Source of the DNA: Phycomyces blakesleeanus NRRL 1555(-)
Taxonomy: Eukaryota > Mucoromycota > Mucoromycetes > Mucorales > Phycomycetaceae
Reading direction: 5' to 3'
DNA length: 64,000 nt
NCBI RefSeq assembly: GCF_001638985.1
Contig: NW_017265142.1
Location: forward strand, 1,418,572-1,482,571
The notes under the pieces were generated by a model. The model was not told the DNA's origin. It saw only the letters and a list, made by a program, of their open reading frames with translations, and did no database searches. The position numbers and the translations under genes are program-made. This document shows, in pieces, positions 32,562-44,799 of this stretch (position 1 is its first letter; each line of letters begins with the position of its first letter).

Positions 32562-35448
32562 ATGTCATCAATTAAAAAAAACCTCTCTTATAAATGCTGT
32601 TCTTGCAAAAAACCTTGTTATAGTAGACAAAAGACTAAGTTGTGCCAAAATCTATGCCTGAAAAATCAACTGGAAAATATAAACAATGAAGAAGTACCTG
32701 AAACCACTTCATTTTTTGGTATCTAGCCAGTCTGCTTCAGTTGCAATCCCTAGCTTGATAATTAAGTGAGTTTGAGAAAAACAAATGATAAAAAAAACAA
32801 ACTATATATTAACAATATTAATGCTTCAAACACAATTAACGTTGAAAGCACTAGTGGTAACAATAACACTGATCTTGATGATCTCACAGTAAGATATATA
32901 TACATATACAAATGTATCATACTAATTTGTTTTTGTATTATTAAAGTACAATATTAAATATGAAAACAACATTGATAAACCTGCTCTTGTGGATGACAAT
33001 GGAAGTGGTATCTCTCTTTTGGTTTTCTATTTTTCTAATTCTGCGCCTATTCCTAGCAATGATGAATTGATGAATTTGGAGTTCATCAAAATCATCAAGA
33101 AATTCAACATTTTCCGTGATGCTCATGAGAAGATCACCACCCATTTCAACAGGATATTGGAAAGATCTGTTGATCTCACTTACAAAGCATCAACACCATA
33201 CTATGCCAGTGAACTCTTGAAGCTTTTCTTAAGCATCAAGAAAAAGAAGTATGACATTTGTCATAAGGGATACATGCTGTTCAATGAGGCAAACATCACT
33301 GCATGTTCTAACTGCAGTGAGCCCAGATACAAAGAGGACAGTGACGATCAAGGCCATGCCAACAAACTGGTTCCAGTTATGACAATGGTACAATTACTTT
33401 TGGATAGTCAGCTTTGTTTTGCTCTGATAAACAAAATCACAAAAGCAGAAATGCAATACTATCACCTCCACCGACCAAGCCAATATGGTACTGTGTCTAA
33501 TGTCTTTGATGGGCAGGCATATCAGCGGATGAAGCATCTTTTTTCTGCGGAGAATGACATAGCAATCTCATTATCAGTTGATGGTTTTGCATCTCACAAC
33601 ATCCCTGGTTCTGTGACAATTGTTCACACTACAATCTTGAACCTTTTGCCAATGATCCATTATGAACGCAGTCATATAATTCAGATTGCAATGATCTCTG
33701 AGCTAGGCGCACCTGCTAACTTCTGGTCATATATGAAGCCAACAATTGATAACCTTTTCGTGTTGCAGCAAGCAGAAATGGTAATTAAGATACTAATCAA
33801 GACAATCCAAGCAAAGGTACACGTCTTGATGATCATGAGTAACATCCCAGCCTTAGCAAAGTTGGCCTGCCATGTTGGACACATGAGTAAGTCTGGTTGC
33901 AGAATTTGTAACGTTGTTGGGGAGACACCTGGGCGTGGCCAGTACTTCCAAACCTTCCTTGCAACTACTATCTGCACAAAGGAAAGTTTCCAAAACTACA
34001 ATGAGACAAGTCCGTCTGACAGAATTAAGTTAAATAGACAATCGTCTCTTGCCAAACTCTCTTTCTTTTCTGGTCCACTGTTTTTTGCATTGGCTGAGAT
34101 GCATGGCTTATGTCATGGTATTGCAAAGCAGGTCTGGGAACTCGTTTGTGATAAATATGGAGAGAAGAATTCTCTGGTTCTTTGTCTTGCTACGCAAAGG
34201 GAAATTGGTGCTGCCATAGCAATGACAAGAAGCACAGTTCCCACTTTATTTCATGGTGTATGGATCAATGTGTCAACAAGGTCTGGATACTTTAGGGCTG
34301 TATACTGGGCCAATTTTTTCTTGTTCATTGTTCCCACCAGATCATGTTTACAACCAAGTTACCCGGAATGCACTGCTTAGCTTAGTTAAGGCATGCAGCC
34401 TACTCATGAGCTGGGAGTTATCAGCAGAGGAGCAAACCTCAATTTAAAAGTAAGCTTTAATAGTAGCTGGTATAGTTACTTTATCACATATACTAACTTA
34501 GCTTCTCTTTTTTTTTAGAAACATCATTGCTTGGAACACTTATCTGGCAGTCTTGTTTGCCAATGGATACATAGATATTACTATCTTTACCATCAACTAA
34601 CACCTCCTCCAATATTATCCAGCAATGATAATAGAGTATGGGCCTCCATAAGGATATAGTAAAAGATCTGTAGAGAGAGATATTGGGGAATACTCTAAAG
34701 CAATAAAGAGTAAGTTGGCAATAGGAACCAATGCTAGCAATATAATGTTTGGCTTGGCACAGACAAGGCAAATTGGAAGCTTGGCAAAACAAAACACAGA
34801 ACAGCCAAAGTCCCAGTTGCTCTCTTATGATGACTCTTCGGCTGGTTGGCCATTGACAGAGGGAGGTGAGTGTGTTAGTGCCAAATCAGATATTGAGTTC
34901 TGGGAGCCTTTGAGATGTAGATTGATTGATGAAAATTTTAAAGGCATCTCTTACCTTCTGATTCTGATTCAAGCTTTCTACAAATCAAAGGGGGTTGAAT
35001 GTAGCAGGATTGAACTGATCATAATAACAAGCTGCAAGATTTTTGTTAATAGCTGTGTGATTGACTCTTCATTTGCCCAAACCCTATTAAAAGAGGCTCA
35101 TCACATTTGTCTACAGGTCCAGGTTGACCTGTTTCATAATGTACATCAGACGTATATTCCTATCATAAAAGATTTTTTTGGTAAGATTGTTCTTTTTTTG
35201 AGCATGAGAATGCTGGAAAAAGATGGCCACTTGCCTTAGTGCAGATTTATTCTGTTGAAGAATATAATAGTGTGCTGGTGGCAAAAAATGAACAAATGAA
35301 ACCAAAGATAGTCCATCTGGTAGATGTCAAGAAGTTGGTTGGTCTAGTAGTTTCAGATGTAACAAGCAATACAACAACAAAATATATTGTCTGGCTGGAG
35401 CTAAACTGTAGACAAAAACTAAATCTTGGTCAATACAGAGACATATAA
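32562..35448 (+). pseudogene. CACTA/EnSpm (tnp2-type) transposase, element 1
   Basis: N-terminal Cys cluster (YKCCSCKKPCY, then LCQNLC) from ATG 32562, one or two introns, then a long open stretch 32989-34380. Diagnostic tnp2 blocks: SLSVDGFASHNIPGSVTIVH, IQIAMISELGAPANFWSYMK, and LAKLACHVGHMSKSGCRICN, which places it in the Transposase_21-type CACTA group. The frame shifts near 34335 and the tail reads in other frames (VTRNALLSLVKACSLLMSWE; later CRLIDENFKGISYLLI) to 35448, with further stops. Length of roughly 900 codons is normal for the family. Inactive. Confidence 0.8.
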
Positions 35449-36386
35449 TTTGGGTTTTTTTGTAATATATTTTTTTTCAAATTGTCTTAACTTTTGCATA
35501 TTATTTCAAATTTTAATATATTTTGTTCTCTGCAAAAAGTTTAGATATTTTCTTCCCTTTTTAATTCTGACTTTTAATAGCTACACTTGCTAAAAATGTA
35601 AGATCTATAATCAAAATAAATGTTTATCTCTTCTGAGATTTAATTCCAGGTAGTCAATTTATTTTTTGTTGGCTATTTCAAAAAATAGAGAGTTTTTTGT
35701 TTCATTTTGATTTTTTAGTGATTTTTTAATTATTAGAAGCCAAAAATGAAGTCACAATTACAAAAAATGCCCTTTTTTTCTTATAGTGTTGACTCAATAT
35801 ACTTAGATAATCAAATAAATAAAATATTAACAGTGCTAAATATTAAGAGAAACTTGTTGTCAGAAAATAAGATGAAGAAAAATCAATGTTTATTAAATGC
35901 AAGTATTGTAATATTTACAGTTTTGTAATTGACTTATTGAATAATTAAATAAATAAATTTATAAAAAAATATAATAAAAGTTGTATAATCAATGATCTAT
36001 TAAATGTAATTTGTTCTTTACTATTATTAAGTATAAATAAAATAAAATAATTATGTTTGTAATAATATATAATAAAAATAATATTAATTCCAAGTTGATT
36101 TATTCAATTAAATATAGTGAGAAAATAAGATACAATATGCGGTTACATGAAGTTATTGTTGACAGGATGATACTTTTTCGTTGTACTTATTGGTGTTTTG
36201 CTCTACGAATAGAAAAATTGCTTTCTGTTCAGCCTAGGCCGCCATTGGAAAATCAAAAAATAATAATAATAGAATATAATTTTTCTAGAATTACAAAAAA
36301 TTCTGCAACGTCACCACACTGCCGGACAACTGAAATTTTGTTTAACATTGACTATAATTATTACATTTTGTATAAAAAACATCAAA
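35449..36386. other. AT-rich spacer before tRNA-Gly
   Basis: Very AT-rich, with A/T runs. Short frames (35746-35928, 36053-36400) show no recognisable domain and are probably chance. Nothing else seen. Confidence 0.5.
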
Positions 36387-36457
36387 GCGCGGATGGTTAA
36401 GTGGTATAATCTTCGCCTGCCACGCGAAGGGCCCGGGTTCGATTCCCGGTCCGCGCA
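36387..36457 (+). tRNA. tRNA-Gly (GCC)
   Basis: 71 nt. The acceptor stem GCGCGGA pairs with TCCGCGC. D-arm GGTTAAGTGGTATAA, anticodon stem TTCGC/GCGAA with loop CTGCCAC (anticodon GCC), and T-arm GGGTTCGATTCCC are all present. No intron, CCA not encoded. A pol III terminator TCTTTT follows at once. Confidence 0.97.
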
Positions 36458-36468
36458 TCTTTTGCAGT

Positions 36469-37096
36469 TATCGTTTTTGATCTGGGTTGTTCTGTCAGAC
36501 ATTATTTTGATGAATCCGAGAAATCGGGATAATTGACCGCAGCAGTTCTGTATGTCAAAGATACCTCATAGATAACGAACCACAGTAAAAGGACTTCTCT
36601 TGTAATTAAATAGAGTATAATAGTTTACTGCGGATAATGCGCAGTATTAGTTTAGAAAACTATATAAGACAATTCAATTCCTATCAATAAAAAGGACCTT
36701 TTATCCTCTCTTCGATTTTACATATACTCTCCGATCCCCAGTGGGTTTGACCTTTTGACTTTGCTATAGTAAAAGGAAGACCATCCCAGATCAGGAACAA
36801 CAATAACACAGCCAAAATTGGTCAAACCCACTGGGAATCATAAACGAAGATAAGAGAATAAAAAGAGAATAGAAAGATAGATAACTTTTATTGAATGAAA
36901 TAACGCCCTCTTTTATATCTTTTCTAAACCTACTCAGCCATTATAAATGTCTGTTTCAGTTTCTATTCTACTTTTGTTAATCTATGTGCTTTCTAATTCT
37001 TTTGTGAGCAAAAGGAAATCACTTTGGTCATTGTTCTCAAAAGAGAATTCTGTGTAATCATCATCCTGATTGACTAACAAGAATTTGGGCACGACA
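36469..37096 (-). mobile_element. Ty3 family B LTR, interrupted by a family A solo LTR
   Basis: The 3' LTR of the truncated Ty3 element at 36982-38520. It starts 12 bp past tRNA-Gly (TATCGTTTTTGATCTGG, TG replaced by TA). After the inserted LTR it resumes at ATAACACAGCCAAAATTGG and ends GGCACGACA at 37096. A relative lies at about 62964-63271. A purine-rich PPT (complement of 37097-37110) abuts its inner end. Confidence 0.75.
36493..36802 (+). mobile_element. Solo LTR of Ty3 family A (310 bp variant)
   Basis: Begins TGTCAGACATTATTTTGATG and ends ATCAGGAACAACA. It is the reverse complement of the 362-bp LTRs at 48266 and 53310, but about 52 bp shorter. The missing part is two of the ~26-bp ACCGCAGTAA-type repeats. 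It is nested near the start of the family B LTR. No clear target duplication. Confidence 0.85.
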
Positions 37097-38520
37097 TCAT
37101 CCCCTCCCCAAACTGTTGATCGTCCTTGAGCAACTAGAGAATCAGTGATAACAGAGACATCCAAAGGAGAACAACCAGCAGTAAGCAAATCTCAGCGGGA
37201 TTGTGCATGGGAAGCAGTAGGGTGGAACCAACTCTGGGAAATGGAATCAACCTTGGCCAATTTCAAGTGATCTGCATGTACCCAAGAAGTATATGGAACA
37301 CCTTCGGTTGTTGTCAGCTTATATACATCAGTATCAGGATTTTTATCAACAACTACATATGGACCCATTCAGTTATATTCCAGACCAAACTTATTCTCAT
37401 GACACATCAAGGCATAAGCACCAACAACAAAAGAGTGAGGTTTCATGACAGAACCCCAATGTTCTTTATCTTGCAAACTATTAGTACAAACCCATATCTC
37501 AGCATCTTCATGTGCTTTCCAAAGGTTATACAGGTAAGATAAAGCATTGTCAGCAAGAACTTGGGGATCATCAGGCAGATCAGCACTCATGATAGGACAA
37601 AGGGAGTCATCAGGAAGACGTGGTTCGCAACCATATGTGAGGAGGAAAGGACTGAAACCAGTGGTATGGTGTTTACAAATGCGGCAGGCTAAAAGAGCAG
37701 TGTCCAAATACTCATCCTAGTGGTGTATGGCACCATGAACATATTTGCGCAGCATTTGCTTGAGAATACTGTTTAAACGCTCACATTTACCATTGGTTCT
37801 AGGGTGAAATGCAGATGTAAACTTGTGATGAACTTTGATCTGATTGGTATAGTGTAGAAGAATCTTAGACATAAAGTTTTCTCCACAATCAGTAAGAATT
37901 TCGTCTGGACAACCAAAACACATAACAATTTCTTCATAGAGGAACGTTGCAATAGCTTCACCAGTGGCATCAGGTACAGCACGAGCAATTGGCCAATTAG
38001 TAGCATAGTCCACAGCAACAAGGATCCAGTGGTTACTGTTGACTGTTGTTAGAAGCTCACCAATAAAATCGAGATGCCAGCATGAGAAAGCAGGGGGTAC
38101 ATCTAATGGCTTCATTGGGGCATGGTGGATATTCTGCTCTGCGTTTGACGCCAACTGACATTGGGGACACTTGAAAAGCCAGTCCTGAATATCTGTGCGC
38201 ATACCAGGCCACCACTAACGTTTCTTTATAAGGTTGTAAACAGTTGTTTCACTAGCATGGCCAAATCCATTATGAAAATTGTTGACAAGGTTGGCACAGC
38301 GAGCAAACAAGGCATATCAAATTTATCTGAAAGTGTTACCAAACTTGACACAGCGGAACACCTTTTGATCACGAATTACAAAGTGGGAACATTGTCTTTG
38401 CATTAATTCCTTATAGTCTTCTGGCCATTCTTCTTCGGGGTGTGTATACAATTTGGGCCAATCGGATTCATGTGGTATCTGTGACAAATAGAGCACTGGA
38501 AAAATAAGGACAATTAACAT
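36982..38520 (-). pseudogene. Ty3/gypsy family B pol fragment (integrase)
   Basis: 5'-truncated pol: linker (SDWPKLYTHPEEEWPEDYKE), the zinc-binding region (KCPQCQLASNAEQ), integrase core with D in HLDFIGELLT, D in EILTDCGENF and E in RTNGKCERLNSILK, then the C-terminal segment running into the LTR. Closely related to the complete element at 48266-53671. Stops or frameshifts at about 38203-38320, 37710 and 37190-37370. Nothing upstream of 38520 (RT, RNase H, gag, 5' LTR) remains. Confidence 0.88.
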
Positions 38521-39102
38521 ATTGTCCAGATAGTCAGATCATAGTGGATATATCAGGATTTTTTTTCATCTCAGCAGTTTTTTTTATCAAGTTGGGGGTG
38601 TAGTTTTGATGTATTCTATTGGCTTAAATAAAAATAAAATAAAAATAAAATAAAAAATACGTTTTGGTTTACTATAAAACCATATCAAATGAAATATTTG
38701 TAGCTGTTATATTTGTATGTGAAAAAGTGGAACAATAAGTACTTTGAGACTCTTTTTTATTATGTTTATTAAAAGTTCAAGTCAAATCGAATTGTCTTAA
38801 TAAAATTTATTTTATCTATGATATTTATATTTATTGAGATATATCCAGTCACCCTGGATATGAGTCATCGTAACGGCTTTGAAATAATAGTTTAAGTACT
38901 TCTTGAAGATGATCCAATGATGGATCTGACACATTGCTCTTATGTTTCAGATAGGACTTCATATTGGATAATCATTTATAACAACCTCTTTGACAGGTAC
39001 TTCTGTCTGGGTTCATATATGATATCAGATATTAAAGTATCCCAAATACAACAGTAGCACTCTTGTTTCCTTTTTTATTTTATAATTCAAAATACATACA
39101 CT
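38521..39102. other. AT-rich spacer
   Basis: No gene. Contains an AAATA-type pentanucleotide run (about 38630-38660). Probably includes the left end of CACTA element 2, but I cannot identify its terminus. Confidence 0.4.
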
Positions 39103-42100
39103 ATGTTTCCTTCTATTCAAATGCACAACACTGATTGTCACTGTACCAGATGCAATAATAATGATCAAGGAGGTTCCCAAGTATTGAGACATACTGCTCA
39201 GTGTCATAATAAAAGAGCTAGATTTGAAGGTACTGAGATATTCAAGAGTTGTATAATTTATTCAGTGCTGTTATCTGTCTACCAAGTAATAATCGCTTTT
39301 ATTTTTATTTTTTATTATTTTAAAAAACATAGCTGAAAAGAGAAGCATGGAAGTAGATACTGAAAGTAAGACATTTTTTATTTGAAACGCAGAAGAAAAA
39401 CTAATAATAAACTATTATATTCCATATTTGTAGTAATCCTGACATATCAATCCAATTCTGTGGAAGCAATGGACGGTCAGGCCAACTCACCTATTTTGGA
39501 TGCCGTCTCAATGTTTGACAATGACGTCTTTGTTGGTAATTACTACAATGGGGATGAGTCTGACACAACCGATGACAATTACAGTGATGACAATGGCGAA
39601 GAAGACACTAATGAGATTTATGTTGAAGAGTTTAACAATGAGGATCAGTTTTAAATATATAAAAAAAACTAAAAAAAAATGTGTGTTAATTTTTTTTTTA
39701 AAAAAAAAGACCCTTTTGCTGCTTTTGGTATGCCCGAGAATCCAGTTCACAGATTTATTGCTACTTTTACAGTACTGTTTGCATCTCGTTACGTGGTCAA
39801 TAAGGGTTCTGTTGTCTTGATTGAGTTCATCAATGAGCTCTTGAAGATTTATGGACAAGATTTCCAACTTCCTGAAAGTCTGGCTGGGCTACATAAAATG
39901 ACTGGATTTTTGTCTATTACCAAAGGCATCAAGCGATTTGTGTCATGTCCAAACTGCCATTGCATCTATGAAGAAAACATGTCCGTACCTCCCCATTGTG
40001 TTTTCACAAATGTTGGTGCATGCTCTCCTTGTGGTTGTAAGTTGATGAAAGAGTCAACTTCAGGTGCACTGGTATCAAAGCGAGCATACTTGTACCAGTC
40101 CCTCAAGCAAGCTTTGTCTGATCTTTTCCTTCGTCCTGGTTTTGAAGAGCAAATCCGTCACTGGAACATGGAGCTTAAGATTGTCAATATTATGTGCGAC
40201 GTATATGATGGAGCAATGTGGAAAGAGCTGAAGGATGCAAGTGGTGTCTCGTTTTTGCTTGTCCTCGCTCATTGATGTTGACACTCAACATAGACTGGTT
40301 CCAGCCATTTGATGGAGTTAGTTACTCTTCTGGTGCAATTTACTTGGTTGTAAATAATCTGCCTCAAGAGGTACGGTTCAAGCCTGAGAACACAATTCTG
40401 GTTGGTTTGATGCCTGGTCCCAAGGAGCCAAGATGCGAGGAGATAAATAACTATCTCAAGCCCATGGTAGACGAGATGAAACAGTTGTATGTTGGAATGC
40501 GAGTCCCGACCTATGAGTGCCCTTCTGGTGCTAATGTCTGTGCTGCTTTGCTGATGGTTGTGTGTGACATCCCTGCTGCCAGGAAAACAAGTGGATTTAC
40601 AGCCCACAATAGTACATGTGCATGCTACAAGTGTATAACCCAGTTCCTCAGATTGCCCAACACAAATCAGGTGGACTTCAGTGGATTCAATTATTTGCTT
40701 TGGAATATTTGTAGTGGTGTAGAGAACAGGTTGCATGCTGAGGAGTGGAAGAGTGCGAGTACACTCTCAGAAAGGCACCAGCTGAAGGTTGAATATGGTG
40801 TTCAATGGTCACAGTTGCAACGCCTTGGATACTTTGATCTAGTACGTGGAACGATCATTGATCCCATGCATAATTTATTTCTGGGGACGCCAAAGAGAAT
40901 GATGGACCGGTGGGTCAATAAGAAAATGATTGGAGCCAAAGAGTTTGCTGCCATGGAAAAAATCGCAGAAACAATGGTCCTTCCGAGGGATTATACAAAG
41001 CTGACATCGAAGCTTGGAAAAGGCTTTCCTTACATGAAAGCTGATGACTGGAAATCCTGAGTACTGGTGTATTCTCCTGTTCTGCTGCATGATGTTCTAC
41101 CATTTGAAATGTACAACAACTGGATGAATTTCGTCCGTGTATGCCGCTATCTTATCAAGCCAAGCATCACATTTGATGAAGTAAACAGCGCCCACAACTA
41201 TCTGGAAATGTTTTGCAAAAAGGCTACCAAACTCTACACTCCCACCATCCTCACCTGCAACATGCACCCCCACCTCCACCTTCACGAGACCATTCGTGAT
41301 TTTGGACCCATGTATGGTTACTGGCTCTTTGGGTTTGAGAGATACAATGGCCTGTTGAAGCATATAAAGACAAATGGAAAAGATAGTTTTGAGGCAACAT
41401 ATATGAGAAGTTTTGTTCAAAACACATTCAAGGGTGACTATGCCAATTCTGTTCTGAAAAGTTCTAGCTACGTCCCCTTTTTCAACATTCTCTCAAAGCT
41501 TTCTCCAAAATTCACACCTACCACCACAGTCATTACTCTCTCCTCCCATCCATTCCGATTGCAATCATTTTTACTAGCATTGTCCAACTCACATCTTCCT
41601 CCAAAGGGTAATGAACCTCTCCCTCCTTCGACTTTTCCTCTTCAGCTAAAAAAAATCATCACTGATGGATAAAACCGACTATGCCCATCTGCTTCAGCAC
41701 TACAAAACATCCTATGATCTTCCCAACCTTGTCAGTTACCAATATGCCATGCTCACAAACTCCTTTGCTGACAATGAAATCACAAAGTTGAAGTTCATTG
41801 ACTTACTTGGTCAACAGTACTGTGGTAAAAACGGTTCAGCTAGTTGTGATTCTCTTGTCCACGTAATGTTTGTTGGTAGTGATGGTAGAAATACTCTAGC
41901 CTATGCTGGACAAATACAGTTTCTCTTCACACACTCCTTTACACACCCTTCTAACAGCAATCTCCATCTGACTTGCATAGTTCATGATCATTGACATGTA
42001 TTCGCATATATCAAGTGGTTTAATACTTCCTCTGATAGATCACATGAGGATGACGGTCTTGAGTTTTGTCTCCCCACCTTCTCCCCCAATAGTCGTCATT

Positions 42101-42213
42101 GCATTGTACCTGTGCACTGCATCTTTTTAGAGATTGCTACAGCCATGATTACTACAAGTAGAAATGTTAGTAAGATGTTAGTAATTGCTTTGCCAAAAAA
42201 GCTTTATGTTTAA
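39103..42213 (+). pseudogene. CACTA/EnSpm (tnp2-type) transposase, element 2
   Basis: N-terminal Cys/His cluster from ATG 39103 (CHCTRCNNNDQGG, then RHTAQCH). Short exons follow, separated by AT-rich introns (39230-39720), then the main body. Blocks: FVSCPNCHCIYEEN, NIDWFQPFDGVSYSSGAIYL, DIPAARKTSGFTAHNSTCAC (metal-binding Cys), GTIIDPMHNLFLGTPKRMMD, LHETIRDFGPMYGYWLFGFE. These match tnp2/DUF4218-type CACTA transposases. Breaks: a frameshift at about 40262, TGA after ADDWKS (41058-41060) and TGA after IVHDH (41992-41994); both TGAs are at plausible Trp positions. The frame ends at TAA 42213. Only three or four lesions, so fairly young. Confidence 0.85.
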
Positions 42214-42347
42214 AATAAAAAAAAAACCCCACTTGAATTTCCTTTTCTTATACAAAAAAAAACAGAACAAATTCCCTATATATATTGATAGTATTGTGTA
42301 TGTAAAAAGTAATATGTAGATAAAAAGAGAGAAACATTTTTTTTTAT

Positions 42348-43531
42348 TTAGAGCCCATCTCTAAGAGTCCACCAAGGAAAATTGTGGCTAATGTTATCCG
42401 GGACTGCTGAGTTGGACACACTAGTAGTGATCTTACAGATCCTTTGATTAGCACTTGATCCCATGGCCTGGACAGCATAAGTGTCAACAAGTGCAATGCA
42501 ACAGTTGCACTGAAATACATTTATTAATAATTCACTCAATATAATAATACACCAATACAAAAGTATTACTCCAAATTAATCTACCTCATCGCTTCTCCAG
42601 CCTAGTTGTACAATATGAATGACATGTTTTATGCCATCCTCGTCCATTTCATTGGCAGACTCTCCATCTGACATTACTGCTTTTTGGAGAGTGTTGGCAC
42701 AGGCTCTGAGCATTACAAGATCAATTGCCTCCTTATTGTCTTTGTATGCCAGTACACAGCGACACTCGTTCTAGTAATAAGTTTTGTTAATTTGTTATTT
42801 TTATTTTTAATTTTCAACTATAAACTATATATATTAGCATAATACTCACATCATCTGCACGGGCTGCTCTTTGTATAAGAGCGTTTGTTTCTGCTATCTC
42901 ATCATCAGACATTCTCTCACGACGGGTTCTACTAGTGAAGTTGGTGTGCAACCTCTTTTGAAGGTCACTCCATCTCATACTAGAGGAACCAAACCTATGC
43001 TCAAGGTTAGAAAGAAGTCTCTCGGCTATCTCCCTGTTGAGAGATTTGTTGAAAGCAACATTTATATCCCATCTGGGCTTGAGGTTGTTGGCCAGGATAT
43101 TTTCTGGCGTTCTCAAGCTAAGCTTGGGTTTCTACATAAGGTTGTGAATATGAGTCTGATAAATAAATCATGAGAAAATGAATTAATAAAATATTTTATA
43201 ATATTTTACTCACATAAACTGCATTAGATTCTTCACAGGTAGGCTCATGGTTGGAGATGACAACAGGTGCAGCAACAGTGAGTTCGGCTCTCACAGTAGC
43301 AGCAAGGAGAGTTCTGGCCAAACTATCTATGGCACTGATGGTGTTGGTGCTGGTGGTGGCAAGAACGCCAATTCTGTCATTCATGTTGGTCAGAGTTTGC
43401 TCAACATTGCCGATCTGTCCTTTTATGATAAACATATCAGCTCTCACAGTAGAAAGTATTTCCATAAGCTGCTGATTGGGAATCTCAACAGGACGAAGGG
43501 CAATTGCGCGTTCACGTCTTGTGTTAGTCAT
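42348..43531 (-). CDS. Intact four-exon partner protein of CACTA element 2 (315 aa)
   Basis: Exons 43531-43214, 43131-42850, 42770-42585 and 42509-42348 (318, 282, 186 and 162 bp, all multiples of 3) join in phase 0 with GTGAGT, GTGAGT and GTAGAT donors and AG acceptors, giving an uninterrupted 315-residue frame. N-terminal part: Arg-rich start (TNTRRERAIAL), then a likely coiled coil (LMEILSTVRADMFIIKGQIG onward). Middle: WDINVAFNKSLNREIAERLL, then RRERMSDDEIAETNALIQRA. C-terminal part has Cys pairs (NECRC, CNCC). I do not recognise a named domain. It is convergent with the transposase, 134 bp from its stop. An accessory DNA-binding or regulatory role, like TnpA of plant CACTA elements, is inferred from position only. 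Confidence 0.72.
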
Positions 43532-43985
43532 TGTCTACAGAATATAATAAAATGAAAGGTTATAATGATTAGTTTCAGATTATATTATTATTATTGCTGT
43601 CATTCTACAATTAAATTTATGTAAATTTAATTAAAAATAAATCGTATCAAGTTTACATACTTGAATTGTTAGAACAAGTGTATTGATTTGGGAGTATAAG
43701 TGTAGTAAGTAGCAAGAGAGTAAGAGCAAGGGAAAGTGTATTATATGAAAGGTATGATTATTATATATATTCAAAATATATTTGATATACGAATCTCTAT
43801 TAATACTTCTTGTAATGACTGGGATGTAAATCGGTTTTCATATTGCTTTGGGACTTGATGAAATCATTTTAGTCTTTTGTTTTAAACACACTTTTTTCTT
43901 TTTTTTTTAAGATTTTTTTTTTTACTTTTTTTATTCGTTTTTTGTTATTTCCCTCTTTTCTCTCTCTTTTCAATTCTTGTTATAT
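43532..43985. other. AT-rich spacer, probable right end of CACTA element 2
   Basis: No ORF, T-rich tracts. No CACTA-type terminus found. It should hold the promoter of the minus-strand gene at 43531. Confidence 0.4.
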
Positions 43986-44795
43986 TTGCAAATTTTTCTG
44001 GTAAGATTGTTTTTGGTTCAAAATACTTCTTTACAAAGAATAAAAGAATTAATTTTTTTGTTTGTCATAGGTATTCTCTCTGTTTCTCTCTCTTCACTCT
44101 TTACACTCGCAAGGTTTTATGGTAAGGCACTTTCTTTGTTTTAAAAGAAATATATACTTCTTTATGTATAACTAAAAAATAACAATATATTTTAATGTCA
44201 TAGAAACTCACTCTTCGTCTCATTCTGATGCACCATCTTCACAACAGTCATCCGGATTAGCCAGAGTTAGTAAATATACTTTATGCCATCATTCCATACA
44301 ATCATTCTGACTTTTTTCTTTCTTTAATATAGACCACATCGCCAAAAATACTCTCTACAATCAAACACAGATATTGACACGGTAATATTCTATTTTATTT
44401 TAATCTATTTCTTTTTAATATTTATCCAACTGAATATAATTTCTATTATAGATGAATATCCCTCTTACAAACGTGCCATTCCTCAAGAACTTCCATCCCA
44501 TGCTACCGTCATTGCCATGGTAAGCCTTTTATTTACTTCTATACATACAATAATATTATTTATATTGTATATTAACGTATATTCTCTACTAGAGACGATA
44601 TTACCGCTTTACAGATAATATCTTGGTCTGCAAAGAAATCTTTTGCCTTTGGTATGTAAATCAATTATTCTATCACGCAATTCACAAAAATTAATTCTTT
44701 CCTATCGTTTTATAGTCAAAGAAATCATAATCCCGTGCTTTACTGTAAATGTTTTATTTCTTTGTCCATTTGTACTGGGTACTTCCAATGTAAGT
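43986..44795 (+). pseudogene. Remnant of a multi-exon gene (7-8 short exons)
   Basis: A regular series of short GC-richer blocks is separated by ~70-80 nt AT-rich segments with good splice sites. Blocks: ..44000; 44071-44121; 44204-44269; 44333-44381; 44452-44519; 44594-44652; 44717-44791. Donors are GTAAGA, GTAAGG, GTAAAT, GTAATA, GTAAGC, GTATGT and GTAAGT; all acceptors are TAG. Early blocks join in frame (FTLARFYETHSSSHSDAPSS), but I cannot join all blocks without a stop at about 44453. Later blocks have open frames, such as YPSYKRAIPQELPSHATVIA and KEIIIPCFTVNVLFLCPFVL. Either a decayed gene or a spliced non-coding RNA. Family unknown. Confidence 0.4.
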
Positions 44796-44799
44796 ATTA

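Noticed and set aside
37201..37542. Plus-strand frame of 113 aa
   Set aside because: Antisense of Ty3 family B pol; no independent support.
39270..39290. Another CTGTCTACC motif as a LINE target
   Set aside because: It occurs alone in CACTA element 2 with no LINE end next to it; short enough to be chance.
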